Source: Thamnaconus septentrionalis (taxonomy: Eukaryota > Chordata > Actinopteri > Tetraodontiformes > Monacanthidae). From it: a DNA stretch of 64,000 nucleotides. Under the pieces are notes generated by a model, which did not search any database, had not been told where the DNA came from, and saw nothing but the letters and a program-made list of their open reading frames with translations. This document shows positions 25,567-39,249 of the stretch, in pieces. The translations under genes and the position numbers were made by a program. Positions within the stretch are counted from its first letter, which is position 1. The number at the start of each line of letters is the position of its first letter. The DNA lies in the NCBI GenBank assembly GCA_009823395.1, contig CM020501.1, forward strand, positions 12,595,361-12,659,360. The letters run 5' to 3'.

Positions 25567-27203
25567 CTAGTGAAATTTGCCCTACAGCATCTGTCTGAAC
25601 TCCAGGCTACCTGTTGTTAGAAAGAGTGGACAAAGAGCTTTGGGCCATCTATCTTTGTTTTCATCATTTTTTTTAAGTGAACTTGCACCAGTGCACTGTG
25701 TTTTGAGAAAACCCTGACTCAAGAAGCTAGCGCTCTGAGGAGTGAAGGGCTGCTGAGGGAGCAGCGGGATTAATGAGAAAATTAACACACGAGTGCACAA
25801 ACTCTTACTCTTTCACTCTTGTTAATGTTCTTTCCTTACCTTAGTCTTCCTCGCCTTCTTATCGTTGGCTACCCTTTTTTTTTAAGAGCCCCCGCAACAA
25901 GCATATTAACACTGTCCTCCTCACTTATTCTCACAGGCACTGTTTGCTGTCTTTCTTCAACCCCTCCCCGCCTTTTATCTGTACCTGTCTAAAGCCTTGC
26001 CAATCCCAGCAGCAGCGTCAGCATGCTGAGAAGGTGGGAGGATGAGGATGAGACCGAGACGGAAACCATGTGGTACAAAACGACACAGGCGGGAGGAGGG
26101 CATACTGAGCCGAGCTGGTTGCTCACATGTTCACAGATGATGTATGAACTACTGCAGGGACAGAGACAAACAATAAGTGGTCTGACTGAAATAAGTTGGA
26201 GGAGGAGAAGTCCCCCTCGTCTCCGAGACATCCAATCCCATTATTGAATTTAAAAATCAGCCAGTGACTGAGGACAATCAGAGAGTGATTCCGGCAGACA
26301 TCGACTGCCTTGCAGCTCCGAGCAGTAGGGTTTCTCCTGACAAGACACTTTGACACGACTGAGACAGCGGAAGCAAATCAGAAAGCCTGTGATCAATGGC
26401 CTACTGTTCTCTCGAGCCTCTCCTCATCACAGCGTACGCAGGGAGAAGCCAGCAGGAGGTTAGCATTGTGTTGCTAGGTTTAGCTTACCTTAGCTCACTG
26501 CAAAAAGGTGAAAAACACTTGCTGTGGTAAACTGAAAATCTTCTTAAAAGGGATGTACTGAATGTATTCAATCACAACCGGCTCCTGAGATTCAAGAAAA
26601 CATTTGTATTTTTATTTGTTGTCATCAATGTTCTTGAACAGCTGCTTCATTGCAAATGATTGCGGGAGCTGATGAAATTATTCTGCGTTGTCTGAAATAA
26701 TAAAAACCAACCATCACGTAATGTCAGCTGTGGTTTTGCACAAAGCTCAAAGGATTGAGTTTTCGCATGTTCAGGATTTTGTGACAGTTTGGTCAGTTAG
26801 TATACAAGCTAGCGTAACATGTCTCCTGTCAAGACAGTGGATATTCCGACTAAAACTGGCTAAAAACAAACTTCACCACTGGAGAGAAATTGCCTGACTT
26901 TTTGGATGACACCACAAAAGCACCGTGAAGACACGTCACGCTTTGGTGATGTTCAAACACATTGCCACCTTGGGCTTCTGTTGTACTGGCATCAGGTAGA
27001 ATTTTTTCCCCTCGTGAAATGCCGACATGGTGACAACTTGATTCGGAAATGTCAACAAAACCTCCATCAACAGTGGTGTGAAGAAAATGGGTGGCATTTC
27101 CATTTGAGGTATGCTTTTGCTGTAAGAGTTAAAATAACTAAATTTCCCTTTCCATACCCACTTTCCCCTGCTACGCGAGTCATGTGGTATTCACTTGTAT
27201 ACC

Positions 27204-27242
<39 letters not shown>

Positions 27243-30200
27243 GCAGCAGGCTTGAAGTCGCAAAGTGCAAAATGCTGTCAGGAATGAGTAAGCAACCTGT
27301 GGCCTGTGTCACGCTGTCTCTCCTCAGTGGATGGTAATGAAAATATGCCCTGCATGATAATCACCAATGACCCTTGTCCTGAGGCTTGATTGGCTCCTCA
27401 GTGGCCCCCTGGGTGTCCTCAGAGCGAGGTCCTGACCGGCTCCTGCCTCAGCGCTGATGAGAATATTCATGGCCGTTTGTGTTTGAAAGGGAAGAGGCTT
27501 GCAGATCCGTCTAAAATCACCCAGGGTGAAGCTGCCAGGCAGAGAAGCCGGGAATGTAGTGGCAGGATCGGAATTTTTTTTATTCAACAAAAAAAGGGGC
27601 CGAAGGTGTTGCTTCTCTATATACAATGAGCAGCGTAGCAAAAAATACTGTTACCCATGTCAGCATAACTCTAAAAAACCTTTGATAATATACGTACATA
27701 GTTAGAACACCCACACACTTGGGAAACATTCATTTGAATTTATTACGTCCTGGCTGTAACGATGCCAGCTTGGTTCAAAAATGTAAAGTCAGGTGTGCGT
27801 CAAACACAAATCTTGACAGTTTCTGTTTGTATGTTTTCTGTGTTTGCTTGTACACTGACTTAGATCGCAGCACATTAACGATTGCCCATTTTGTAAAGGT
27901 TGGGGACGAGATCAGTTAATTGTTCTTTAGGACTCTTAAGGGCAGTTGTGGAACAGTGGAAATGGATTTCAAGTTTGCATCCATCTTTATTGAGGCATGA
28001 GGGGTATTTATTCCATTTTGCGACAGGTACCTTGGTTTTAAATAACAATAACTAACACCACCCACTTCACAAAAAATGACATTTCTACCAATGGCTGATT
28101 AAAATCTTACCAATGTTCAATCAATGTTTTTGCAGTTGCAGTGTGTTTTGAACATCTTATACATGACACAGTCCTGTCAGAATACAGGGGTACACTGCTC
28201 ATGTAAACATAGTCACTGACTTGAAAGTCTTTTAGTGTGTCCTTGCAAAGTCTCTCTTGAACCTGCAAACTCCTGGAGTTCATTCCCGAGACACGAGGAG
28301 CACGCATTTCAGTGCCAAGCCGCTGCAGCCCCGGTATCATTACGAAAGCAGCACTACGAAGATGTGTGTAAGATCTGTGTAAACACAGCCATATGGTTCC
28401 ACGCACCTCTTTTTCCTCAGCCTGTCAGCAGTCGTGCTCATCCAGCTCCGCTGCTAATGTTTTGCCATTGCGCTGAAAGGAAGCAACAGGACGAGCTCCC
28501 ATTGTGATATAGCAGCAGCCATGTGACGGGAAGGTTAAACGCCCAGAGGGGAACACTTAAGGCTCCTTTCATTCATTGTGTTTGCTTTGTCTTGTCTTTT
28601 GGTTCATTGATTGATTTAAGCATGGTTTTTAGGCGTACTCACAGCAGGCGAGCCATCCTTGGGCGCGTGTGCGCGTGTTTGTGTGTTCATATTACCCATT
28701 AAAGTGCCTATTAATGCTTCATGTTGAATATCAGTCATGATTATATATTAACGATGTTGGTTATTCATCTCATTTCTAATAAATATGCGAGGCACACTCA
28801 TCCGTAGGTGACAGCAGCGCCACTGTTGTGAGATTTTCATAACCATTACAGCGTTTCTTGTGCTCTGATGAATATGAATGTGCAGCGTTCGGAACCCATG
28901 GAGATTCTGTGAACCACAGCAAGAATCTCACAACCACGCCATATCTTAAATTTGTCAGTAGCTCAAAGCTGAGATGTCGTCTCAGGGTACTTTCTGTTCT
29001 GTCAGTGTTTTTTTTTTTTTCCTTTCTTACCCTGAAGGGAAGCAAGAAATGTGTTGGATCCATTTTATACTTGTTTTATAAGCTGTGCTTAGAGTTGTTT
29101 TTACAGAATAATTATATTAAGTGAATGCATTTAATACAAAAGTGGATATTTGCACAGAAAAGCTTGTATTTTCCCTCCAGACTTGGACGTCGCAGACCAT
29201 GTCGACATTAGTCCTACTGATGCGATTTACCATCTTCATGTATTAAATGGCTGCTGTTGACAAACTGATTAATGTATCGTCCAAATTTCTACTCCAAAAG
29301 TTAAATTACCTTTTCAGGTTCCTTGTTAAATAAGCAAATGTGGGGAAAACACAGCAATGCATCCGAGGGTAATAGTGTCCTGGCTCAGTGTTTGTACCCT
29401 GACTGCGTCTCAAGCAAAGATGATGACTTTAAATGTATTTGTGTGGACTTTTCACCCCTCTGCACCAAGCAATAACAAACAGTCATCACAGTGTGCAACC
29501 ACTTAACCCATTTGCAAGACTTGATGTTATTAGTGGTGGTTGTCCACCGTTTGGTTATTTCTGTTTTCTAAAATTCCTTCACATTTTTTCTAAATGATGC
29601 CTTCTTTCCAGCACTGAGTAGATTTACAGTCTAATAGCCTTTATACAGCACTGCAGCTGGTGACATTATTCTTCTGGTCACACTATTCCAAGACAAAAGT
29701 GGGGTTTTTCTATTTGTGTGTGGTCCTCTGGTGTTGAAGTCAAATGACTTCAGCACAAGACGATCACACCAACAGTTTGCTGAGATCAAAAAGAAGCAAA
29801 CAGCTGTTCTTAATCCTTAACCTCCTTCCAGCTGAAGACCCAAACAGAGGTCAAGGTGGAGTTTGTACCTGGAATTAAAGGTGCAGGCCCAGACCAAACT
29901 CTGCATGCACACAAATGGCAAAAGAAAAGCAATCAATAGGCGCATTAATGAATGCTAAGCAACTCCAATTTAAGCTCAGCGTAACTGGCCAAGGATCACA
30001 TTCTTATTGATTCACACAATGGTCATTATAAGGTTTGCTTTCACTGACTCTGTGTCTCTGCAACTCATAGTTCCTTTCGATGTCTTTTTTTTTTGGCAGC
30101 ATTTGTCAAGTCATTATGTTTCAACAGCTCTGGCATGCTCATGATAGTCTCCACCTGAGGCCCCCTGCAGAGCAGTTTGAGGCCATCATCACTGCTTCTG

Positions 30201-31351
30201 TGGGCTGCAGGAAATTGGATGAAAATTATTGTTTGTCACTAAATGTTGGTTTTAATGCCAAGTTAGCACCTCTCTTTGACTGCCACCAATCTCAGTGTGA
30301 GATTCCTGTCGAAAAAAGGCGTCAATAACATTTGCAGATGTTATTGACATTGATCAGGTCACAATATTTAACCAGTTGAAGTTTGAGCGTTTCTTTGTGT
30401 TTTCAGCTGTATGCAAGCAATCAATAAGACATCAGAATGCAGCCGCCAAAGTGCTGACTGTAACCACATGGAAATCAATTCACTGGCTCCTGCACAATAG
30501 AAGTAATAAGCATATCATATAGCATTCTGTTTCCCAGTACTTCTGACTGTCATGTGGTTTTAAAACCAGTCCGATCCTCTGAGACAGAAGGTGCCTTATC
30601 TAACCGAGGTGGTAACAAACAAAGTTTCCTTCTGTTTTTTTCTCAGGCTGAATTTTTTTAGGTTGTTTGTGTGCTTTGCCCGCTTCATCTTTTTTTTTCT
30701 CTCAAGTGTGTGTTTTTATATCTGATTTTGCTTCGAGAGTATTTTTGTATTGCATTGCTGTCTTAGTAAGCACGCCACTTTTACTCGCAAGTGGGTGAGC
30801 CACTTTAATATTCACTCATTGTAGAGGTTGATAACGGCAGCGGAGAGTATCGTAAGTGACGCTGAGTTTTCACTCACATAATCCTGCTGCTTCTGCGATT
30901 TACACTTAACAAAATATGTTTGAATAAAACACAGAATAGGCCTTTTTGAGGGGAAGAGCCGTTCTGAAAGTCATGAACTGACTTGATGTAACCACAAAAG
31001 TTTGAGTCACTGTAATTTCAGAATCTCTACATTTTATATTCAAATTGAGATCCAGGTTGTATTTAGAGTGGATTTGCTGTCACCGAGCGGGTGCAGGCAC
31101 ACGGAACTCGGAGCTTCACTCACACAGTTTCCTGGACGCCTTAAATGCAAATGGGCCTGCGTTTGATCTAAAGGCTGTTGTTCCAAAGGCGGCGTCCAGG
31201 CGACGAGATTGGCAAGTGAGGTTGTTAATTTAAAAAAAGGAAGGAAGGACTGTTCCTCTGCTTCCCACACTTGTAAGTACAAAATTCTCCCTGCAAGAAA
31301 TATTTGTGATGGTTGACAGATTAACGTCTGATAGTATGAAAATATACAGTC

Positions 31352-31353
<2 letters not shown>
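25567..31353. other. Intergenic, no gene seen
   Basis: No supported gene. A 33-base T run is at 27,207-27,239. The segment 27,250-27,570 is moderately GC-rich with an AATATTCATGGCC stretch and could be a conserved non-coding element, but this cannot be judged from one sequence. Confidence 0.4.
27207..27239. repeat. Poly-T run
   Basis: Thirty-three consecutive T. On the minus strand it would be a poly-A tail, but no retroposed sequence is recognisable upstream of it. Confidence 0.95.

Positions 31354-31436
<83 letters not shown>
31354..31436. repeat. (TG)n microsatellite
   Basis: An uninterrupted TG run of about 83 bp. Confidence 0.97.
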
Positions 31437-31437
<1 letters not shown>

Positions 31438-33399
31438 CGCAACGGTTTCCAGCGGTCAGATGAAAAGAAGATGAGACTTAATGATGCTATTCATTAACAG
31501 AGAAAATCCAGGAGCAGAAGAAATCATTGTGAAATTGTGAAGGCTTTTTATCTTGACTTTACTGCCATAAGGATTTTAGAAAAGACATGAAGGTGAATTC
31601 GTAAGGGCTTACTTTTTTTCTTTCCTACTGAGCGTGTTTTGATTTTCAAAACTCTCACAAATAAAGGCCTTTGCCTTTTTAAAAAGGTCTGTAACTGAAA
31701 GAGCTGATTTTCACAGTAGAATTATTCCTTAACCTATTAGTGGAGATACAAACTGTGGTTGTTTGGTGCCAAATATACCGATAGAGCTCCCCTCTGTGAG
31801 CTCAAACATATGACAAATCTGTTTAAAACCAAAACAGACCAGTTTCCCTTTCAGGCTAACGCCAAGGGGCTTAAGTTCCAACAACCCAGAACAAAATCTT
31901 TAGAGTTTATTCATTTAAACAGGTTGAAGCAATGCCAGACTGCCAACCTGACCAAATCAAGAGGTCAACCTTCATTTCCTTTGGAGAGTCCAGGGCCAGA
32001 AGCAATTCTGGAGGGGGGGAAAAAGGAAGACCTGGTCACCTTGGCCTTTCTTTCTTTTTTCTTGGTATGTTGTATGAGCTACATTATTGTGTCTCAGCGT
32101 CACCTGTCAGGCGGGCTAGTCGTGGAGTATTCAAGGAGGTTGTATATGTACGCAGACGTTTTTGTATATATCAAAGCTTGTGCAAGTGTCTGTGTGTAAA
32201 ACCACGGAGCGAACAGATCCTTTGTGGTATGTTCAGCAGAGCACCTTGCAGAGAGCACAGCAGACAACACTTCATTACTGCATGATTACCATATGCTGCA
32301 GAGACTGAGGGCTGTTTTGGGAGGTGGGAGTGGAGGGGGGGTTCAAATCTGGTTCATATCCATCTGGTGATTCAAGTCACACCTCATCCTCCTTTGTCAT
32401 TGCACACAACACGCGGCCTAATGAGCAAAGGTGACTCCGCTCCAAAGAGAGCGGGATTGGGAGATTGCAATTTGTTTGGGACAGATGAGCATTTAATAAC
32501 AACTCTCGTCGCTCTTCCGGTCAGTTCGGGGACTGATGTTGATCTTCCAGCAGTGCCACGGAGCTGTTTGCGGCAGCTGATGTCAGAGCGAGCAACATCC
32601 CCTCTGTTTGAATGGGGGGGCGGAAACAAGACGCCATCTGTGCTGGTGGAGCTTTAAAGGAAATGAACACCGGCATACAAATTTCACTTTGCGCAGATGT
32701 GTATGTTGCACGTTTTTCCAAACTAGCAGTGATTTTTTTTTTTTAAGCCAATAGATATGTGCATATATCTGTGGTAACACCGTGACAGCAAGTCTCTTTG
32801 CATTGTAAATCTTTCGTGGCGGTTGAAAAAAAAACCCAACAACACAGCAACGTGAATGGTTCAAAGTGGCACTCGGAGGGGGCTCAACGCAGCGCATGTG
32901 GCTGGAGAGCCGAGGAGACGCCGTGATTGACGTGAGATTAGAGAGGTGGTGTGTTCTGATGTTGAGCAGCATTCATTTCAGTTCAACTGCTTGAAAGGAT
33001 TAGGCCTGGTTAAAATGCATGGCAGAAAACGGGGCAATTTGTTTATAATGCACAGTGGAACAATTAGGGTGGAGACTTTGCCACCCGTGGAGTGCGTAAA
33101 TAAGGCAATTAATTTGTCACTGCGCAGATAAACTCACCCATGTGACTACAATCTGCAATGGTTAATGTGTTAATACTGAACATCACGGAGCACAACGTCC
33201 CCAACTTTATTTGGAAAATGTACATTATACAGTTTGTGGCCGCTCTGTTCTGCCTGAAGGTGCGCAAAAACTAAAGAGAGAGACACTGTAAAGGCAAAAT
33301 CTTCCACAACTCATCTGAGTCATACATATATGCATGACTAAAAAAAATGAACTTATTTGCATTTATTATAGGAAGCTGCCTAAAAGTCCCAAATCACGA
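31437..33399. other. Intergenic, no feature seen
   Basis: Overlapping ORFs up to 146 codons occur here but lack splice context and family resemblance. I see no repeat family. Confidence 0.45.
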
Positions 33400-35500
33400 T
33401 CAGCATGGAGGTGTCCTGGCGGGAATGGCGCACAGAGCCATGTGTGTAGACTGCCCCCTAGTGGAAGCGCCTGCACCTCCACTGCTGGATGAGTCATTCC
33501 TGCAGAGCGGCTCGGCCGCCTTCCTCTCTGCCCTGCTGCAGAGTGCAGACAGACCCCGGCCGCTTGATAAATTAGTCTCTTTTAACATTTGCAAGAGACG
33601 GAAGGAAGTCTCGGCCGGTCCGTCAGGATGGAATGAGAGCAGCGAGACGGCAGTGGGTGGGCGAGGAAGTGCAACAGGCAGAAGCAGTGGCGGGGAGGGG
33701 GTAGCAGACAGAGTGGTGGTTCCGGGGGGTGGCAGGAGGGGAGGGCACGCTGAGCAGAGAACAAGATAGAAACTGTGCAAACGGAGCGCAGTGACCGTCA
33801 GGAAGGAGTGAGCAGTCGGCGCAACAATCACAAAATCACAGGTTGTGCTCGGTGGGACGGCGGTCATTTTAACCTCGGAAAAAATGCACCCCTGTCACAA
33901 ATGCTGCCATTTCGATTCTTTCTGTTTTTTCTCTCCCCCTCTTCCAAGTTTCAAAGAAAACATTTTTCCAAATGAAAGTTTATTTTGAGCGGTTTGACAA
34001 AATGACTGGTTTCAGAGGGCTCGCGATCAGACCGAGAGGCCAGCGCGCTTTTTATAAAGGGCCTGGCACCGAGCGCATTCCTTTGCGGGCAGCAGCAGGC
34101 TGTTAAAGGGCTCGCCGACTTATAAACATATTTTCTTTCTCCTGCAAACCTTGATGACTAACACATGTTCTTGACGGGTCGCCGCCGGTGACGCGACGAC
34201 TGCGGGTCGCCTCATCTACTTTGCTGAGAGCAAATTGTCGTTTTTGGGAAGAGAATTTGCACGCCAAGAAGAAAACCAAGCAACGAGCTACCGTCAAACG
34301 GGCGAAGAGATCAGATCTAAAAGAGTTGCGGCCGGACAGACCGTCAAACCCCCTCCCCGGTGGAGACATTAAGCCCCGTAACAAGCGAGGAAGCGGTGGG
34401 TCAGGGGACACCAGGGGGAAAGTGTTACCTTGAACGCAGCGGTAAGAGGAAATGTCACAGGTGTTTATCCGTTGGCTGAACTCCTCTCTTCCATAACCTG
34501 CAGTGAAATTGCCGCAGGACCCCTAAATGACTACCGACTCCAGTCAATTTCCAGAGCCAGAGCTCCATGAAGTGGAGTAATACCGTCGTCCAGTCCACCA
34601 TGAAACGCATTAAGGCAGGCACTCTATTCATCTGAGGATAAATAGTTCTCCTTGCACCTCTCTAACTTCATGTTTTCTCTGTCCTTTGTTGAGTTTTTCC
34701 TTTTCTTTTTAATGTGTCTGTCATCTCATTTAAAGTAACAAATGTGGAGGAGACGCACTTTCTTCTTCCTCACTTTCTTGTCCATTCTGTGCTCAGTAGC
34801 AACCTGAAATGCAATATTGCATTACATTATCGCTGTCTGACAGGTCATTTTCTTCAAGTGAAAGCCGAATTTAGCGTCCTGGTATTATTAAAAACTGTCA
34901 TTAACCGATGATAAATATGATTTAATAACTGTGCCGAGTTAATTGAGGTCTTTCACGGACCTTTGGAGTGATTTATTTCTCTCCTTGTCCAATATTGTTG
35001 TCATATTAAGCGAATTATTAAAACCCGCAAAATGACGCGGTTATGCTCATTACAGCCGAATATTTTATCGGTCCAGCCGTCCTGCGCTTCCTCTAAAAGT
35101 CGGGACGCAGCATCATTCACACCGTGCTTGACTTTTTTCACGGGCCGATGTTATCGCTCTGAGCTGCTCGACTCGAGCCGTCTCCACGCGTGTGCCTCTT
35201 TAGGGATGGCGGCCACGTCACAAACTTTTGGCAGGCTGCTGAGACAAACGCTGGGCGAGAGCACAGGGACGAGGCGAGCCAAGCGAAGCAGCCTTGACAT
35301 TGACAAAGTGAGAGGGCGGCCATAGTGCAGCGCAACACGCCGCCACTTATGAAAACACCTGCTCCACACTGTCAGCAACTTAACCTTCCACCACCTAAAT
35401 CCCCCGGCGGAGGGATTACGGTTGAGTGATGTACGACAGGAGGGAGTCATGGAGGGCGGAGGAGGTGACAGGAGTGACTTCGTGAGTCCGAGTGAGGTTT
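33400..35500. promoter_or_regulatory. CpG-rich region, two dense sub-blocks
   Basis: Two CG-rich patches (about 33,430-34,420 and 35,030-35,500) stand out from AT-rich surroundings, with strings such as TCGCCGCCGGTGACGCGACG and GATGGCGGCCACGTCAC. TTTTTATAAAGGG at 34,050-34,062 is TATA-like. ORFs of 140 and 155 codons lie on opposite strands over the first patch and mirror each other, as GC-rich DNA often produces. The region lies 4-6 kb upstream of frg1, so it could be regulatory for frg1 or mark another transcript. Confidence 0.3.
33450..33464 (-). promoter_or_regulatory. CTCF-like motif
   Basis: Read on the minus strand, CCACTAGGGGGCAGT matches the CTCF consensus at every core position. 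This is the best of the three CTCF-like sites in the flank, and it points toward the two plus-orientation sites at 2.6 and 12.0 kb. Confidence 0.42.
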
Positions 35501-38500
35501 TTTTTTATTATTATTATTTCAAGGGTGAAAACAAGAAGAGTGAAGGGGGCGGGGGACTTGAAAGCGACGAGGCAGTTGCTTCGACAAACAGGCCCAGAAC
35601 TTCAGGTCAGAGTCACAGATTTCTATTTGCGAAATCTGCCGAAAAAGCTCCATCCAATTTGAGTCAGTCCATGTATTCTGGAATTAAATGGCTTCTTGAC
35701 AAAAGGATGGAGTTAAAGGTGCAAGTTGCTGTGAAAAGACGAAGAAAAAGGTAGAAGTCCAGAGTGAGGCTTGGCCACAGCTGGGGAGACCCTGTTGGCT
35801 ACCCTTTACCAAAAATGGATGTCATTTTCACAATTAAAGAACAAAAACCGCAACCGCAACCGTTTTTCTGGCGACATGGCTTTTATCTTTTTGAATGGGC
35901 CACATTTTTCTAAAGTTTTCAACGGGCACTAACTGACAGGCGAATACATGAAATTTGAAAGAGAAAAATCTCAAAACAGATGAAGGAAATTTCCACCTTT
36001 TCCTTCCAGCTTCGCCCGTGTTCATCACATTTAACTGCCGACACTGCTACTACATCTGTTTATCCCATTCCAACTTCAACCATGGCCAGGATTCCTACCA
36101 CTTACCCTCACTGAAATTGCTTCGCTTCCAGGGGCGACAGGTGTTTAAGGCAAACACTGGTTGGAAACATTGTAAATGAATAAAACTCTGCAAGTGTTGT
36201 TTTATCCCGACCGTATCAAACTCCACCGCAAGTGACAAAAAGTGCGAGTCGGAAAACACTGACTTGTAGAGCAAGAATGATCTTTTCAGGGGCCATTTGA
36301 AGGTAACTATAAAAGAAATGCTAAGGTTCCTATACATCAGGCACTATTCAAAGAACAAACAAACATCATTGAACTTCACAAAATCCAGTGCCCATTAACA
36401 ATAACAAAGACTTTGTGTGGGTGAGCGAACGCTGCTCTTTGGTCACTCTAGTCTAACCAGTGAAACAACTATTTTTATCGCTTGCCTGCCAGGCGTGGCT
36501 TCTCTTTGTGAAACATTATTATCCATCCAGGGTAGCGGGGGTCTGCGGGAGCCTGAAACATTATTATATTATCTCTGCACGCAATAAAAGGACCAAACAA
36601 ACTAAATTTGCTTAACCAGCCCACATGATGCCGCCCCAACAAGTGGGAGGTGGGTTTCCGCTTCCTACATCTGTATTGAAATTTGAATTTGAGCATGAAA
36701 TGTGTGCGTTTTCACATCTGAGAGGCAACTCGTGGAGTAGGCAAATCTGCAACACAAAAGGCACTTTATTGAGGACGTGACAGACAAACTATGGAATATT
36801 TTGGGTCCCAGCATATTTAGCAGCACACGTCAATGGCTGTGCTTTTTTAATATTTGTCATTTCTAACCAGGCTGTAAAGCAGTTAGCCTGTTGTGAACTC
36901 TTGAAATGAACATCATGGTGTTCTATCTTGTATACATACAAACTATTAGCTGTACAACTACGATCACGTAAAGTCTTGATGGCGAAGTGCAATGTTGGCC
37001 ACTTTAGCCTACATCTTCAACATGGCTTTTCCAAGTGTCTTGCGAGAGCAAAGCACAACAAGTCAAGGCGTAAGTTGTCATTATCTCAACAGAAGACTCA
37101 CAAAAGAAACGCTAGTCACTAAATATTTGGTTTTTCTTACGTTAATATGACAATACCAATGTTTACTTTTATGCATGTTGGTCATGTATAATTGTTTTAG
37201 TTCAGTTCAGTTACAGTATTCATCATTCATTAATAGTCACTCCATCTGTTCATCACGGCAAAAAAAAAACATTTGTCAACATTTGACATACATAAAAGAC
37301 ATTAAATCCAAGCCAAACTTGTCCGCAGAGGGAAAGAACTTGGCCCTTTGAAAAGGAAACTACAGAGAGCAGCTCTTTTACAACATGCCAAAATGGGTGT
37401 CAGGTGCAGCACTGTCTTTTGGAATTTTGCTCGACAGCGCCTTCCGTCAACCCTTTTTAGGTGCTTATGGGCTTAACCACTCAGCTGTTTTAGCCAAGAG
37501 TTTGCGCCTTTCTAATCCCATCAACAACAGGGACTACTGTCAAAGTCTGTCTGCATCTGACAAATAACACAGAGGGTTGCAAGTGGGAGCTTGCTTACTC
37601 AGGGTAAAATGTTGATTCATGACTTTGAAAGCACCACTGGCTCACATACTTCCAGCCTGCAAGACTTTACTGACCAGATTAATCTCACATCCCCAGAACA
37701 AACTTTTTCCCTCATACAGCAACACCACAAGTCATTACTGTGGTTTCTTTGGCGTCATACACAATGTTTTTTCTCCAGCCGACCCCCTTTTTGTTGAAAA
37801 AAAAAAATCAACTTTGTTCTGCCTTGAGCAGATAACACACGCTGCTGTCTAATTTGTTTCACTTCTCGATAGTGTCCAAATGATTTATTACCTCCTGTCA
37901 CAAACTCCTGATTGGACTCTTCCTGTTAAATGAGCTAACATTAGCATATACACTTATTTGAGGATACCTTACAGGGGGTCAATCACACTGGTCTCCTCTC
38001 TGCTCTTTGGCCTTTTCAAATACATACAAAAAGTTTGTGATGTCGGGGGAAATTTAGGTTTTTGAAGTGTCTTTTTAGCAGGCAAATTTAAGGAAAGAAA
38101 ACTCTGCTTTGTTGTGACAGTTTGTACAGAAAATTATTTTTGCTGTTGTTTTTTTTTGTTTGTTTGTATTTATTTGTATTTTTTGCTTGATTGACTGGAA
38201 TATTTGATCGCCATGACATTTTTTGACGCACTCTCACTTCTAAAAGTAGCAGTAGACAGCCTAAAAAGCTGACGTAACCGTAATACAATATTATATAATA
38301 TACAATAATTTATAACAACAAAGTGCTATTTTTATCCTTTGACAGGTATCATGCTAAATGTGCATTAACTCTTCCATCGCTGTGAGTCTGAGAAACATTT
38401 CATTTATGTTTCAGTGGAATGTTCAGAAATAGTTCAACAACTGACCTCCTCTTCTTCCCCAAAATGTGTTTTTAAAAATACCCAAGAGCATTGGGCAAGG

Positions 38501-38826
38501 CACAGCTGCTGAGACAGAGACAATCACCTGTCAGAGTGCAGGTGAAGAGATTAGGGGCAGGAGGCTACAGTATATAATGAGCAGATGCGCTGAGTCACTC
38601 TCTTTATTTATATGAAGCCTTGCAGCCTGTGAAAAGATTGAATGCTCCTGTCTGAGTGAATACTTCTGTGAACGTATCGGTAATGTGGAACATGATCTAA
38701 TTTCATCATTCATTCATCCACGCCTTCTTTACTGCTTTTAGTAGTGGGTCAATTGTTTTACCATGGCATCTTGTCCTACATTACACTGACCATTTTTCTG
38801 ATTTAATAACAAATCATTGGGGGCAA

Positions 38827-38869
<43 letters not shown>

Positions 38870-39190
38870 ATAGTAAATCACAATTGGCTCCCTCACTCAC
38901 AATAAAGCTTTGCTGTTAATTGAATTTGTCTGTGGATTGGGGATTACATATAATGATTCAAGTTTGAATAAATATTCGTGCATGCTAATATATATTTAGA
39001 TCATAACTTGGTCAAAGTTGCTCCCATTTAAATTAATTTAAATCAATTTATGTTACGTATGTATTTTTAAAGATAGAGCGATAGTGGTGGTCGTCCATAG
39101 CCCTAAGATTGTGCTTTTGCGGCTGCCGTACTTGTCTGAGAACTGCTGTTGTACTTGCTAATGTTGCCGTGCTAACCACGACATAAAATA
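35501..39190. other. Upstream flank of frg1
   Basis: Mostly AT-rich with no recognisable gene. It contains the AAAT-type microsatellite and ends in the presumed frg1 promoter and 5' UTR. No TATA box is obvious within 150 bp of the frg1 start codon. Confidence 0.45.
38826..38872. repeat. (AAAT)n microsatellite
   Basis: About eleven AATA units just upstream of frg1. Confidence 0.97.
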
Positions 39191-39249
39191 ATGTCTGAAT
39201 ACACCAGCGTCAAATCAACCAAACTGGTTTTGAAAGGTCTCAACAAAGG
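39191..39249 (+). CDS. frg1: frg1 coding exon 1
   Basis: Residues 1-20, including the conserved KSTKLVLKG segment. The donor is GTGAGC at 39,250. The A at -3 gives an acceptable Kozak context. Confidence 0.95.

Noticed and set aside
33347..33867. Overlapping 140- and 155-codon ORFs on opposite strands
   Set aside because: They are mirror frames of GC-rich DNA with Ala/Pro/Arg-biased composition and no recognised domain.
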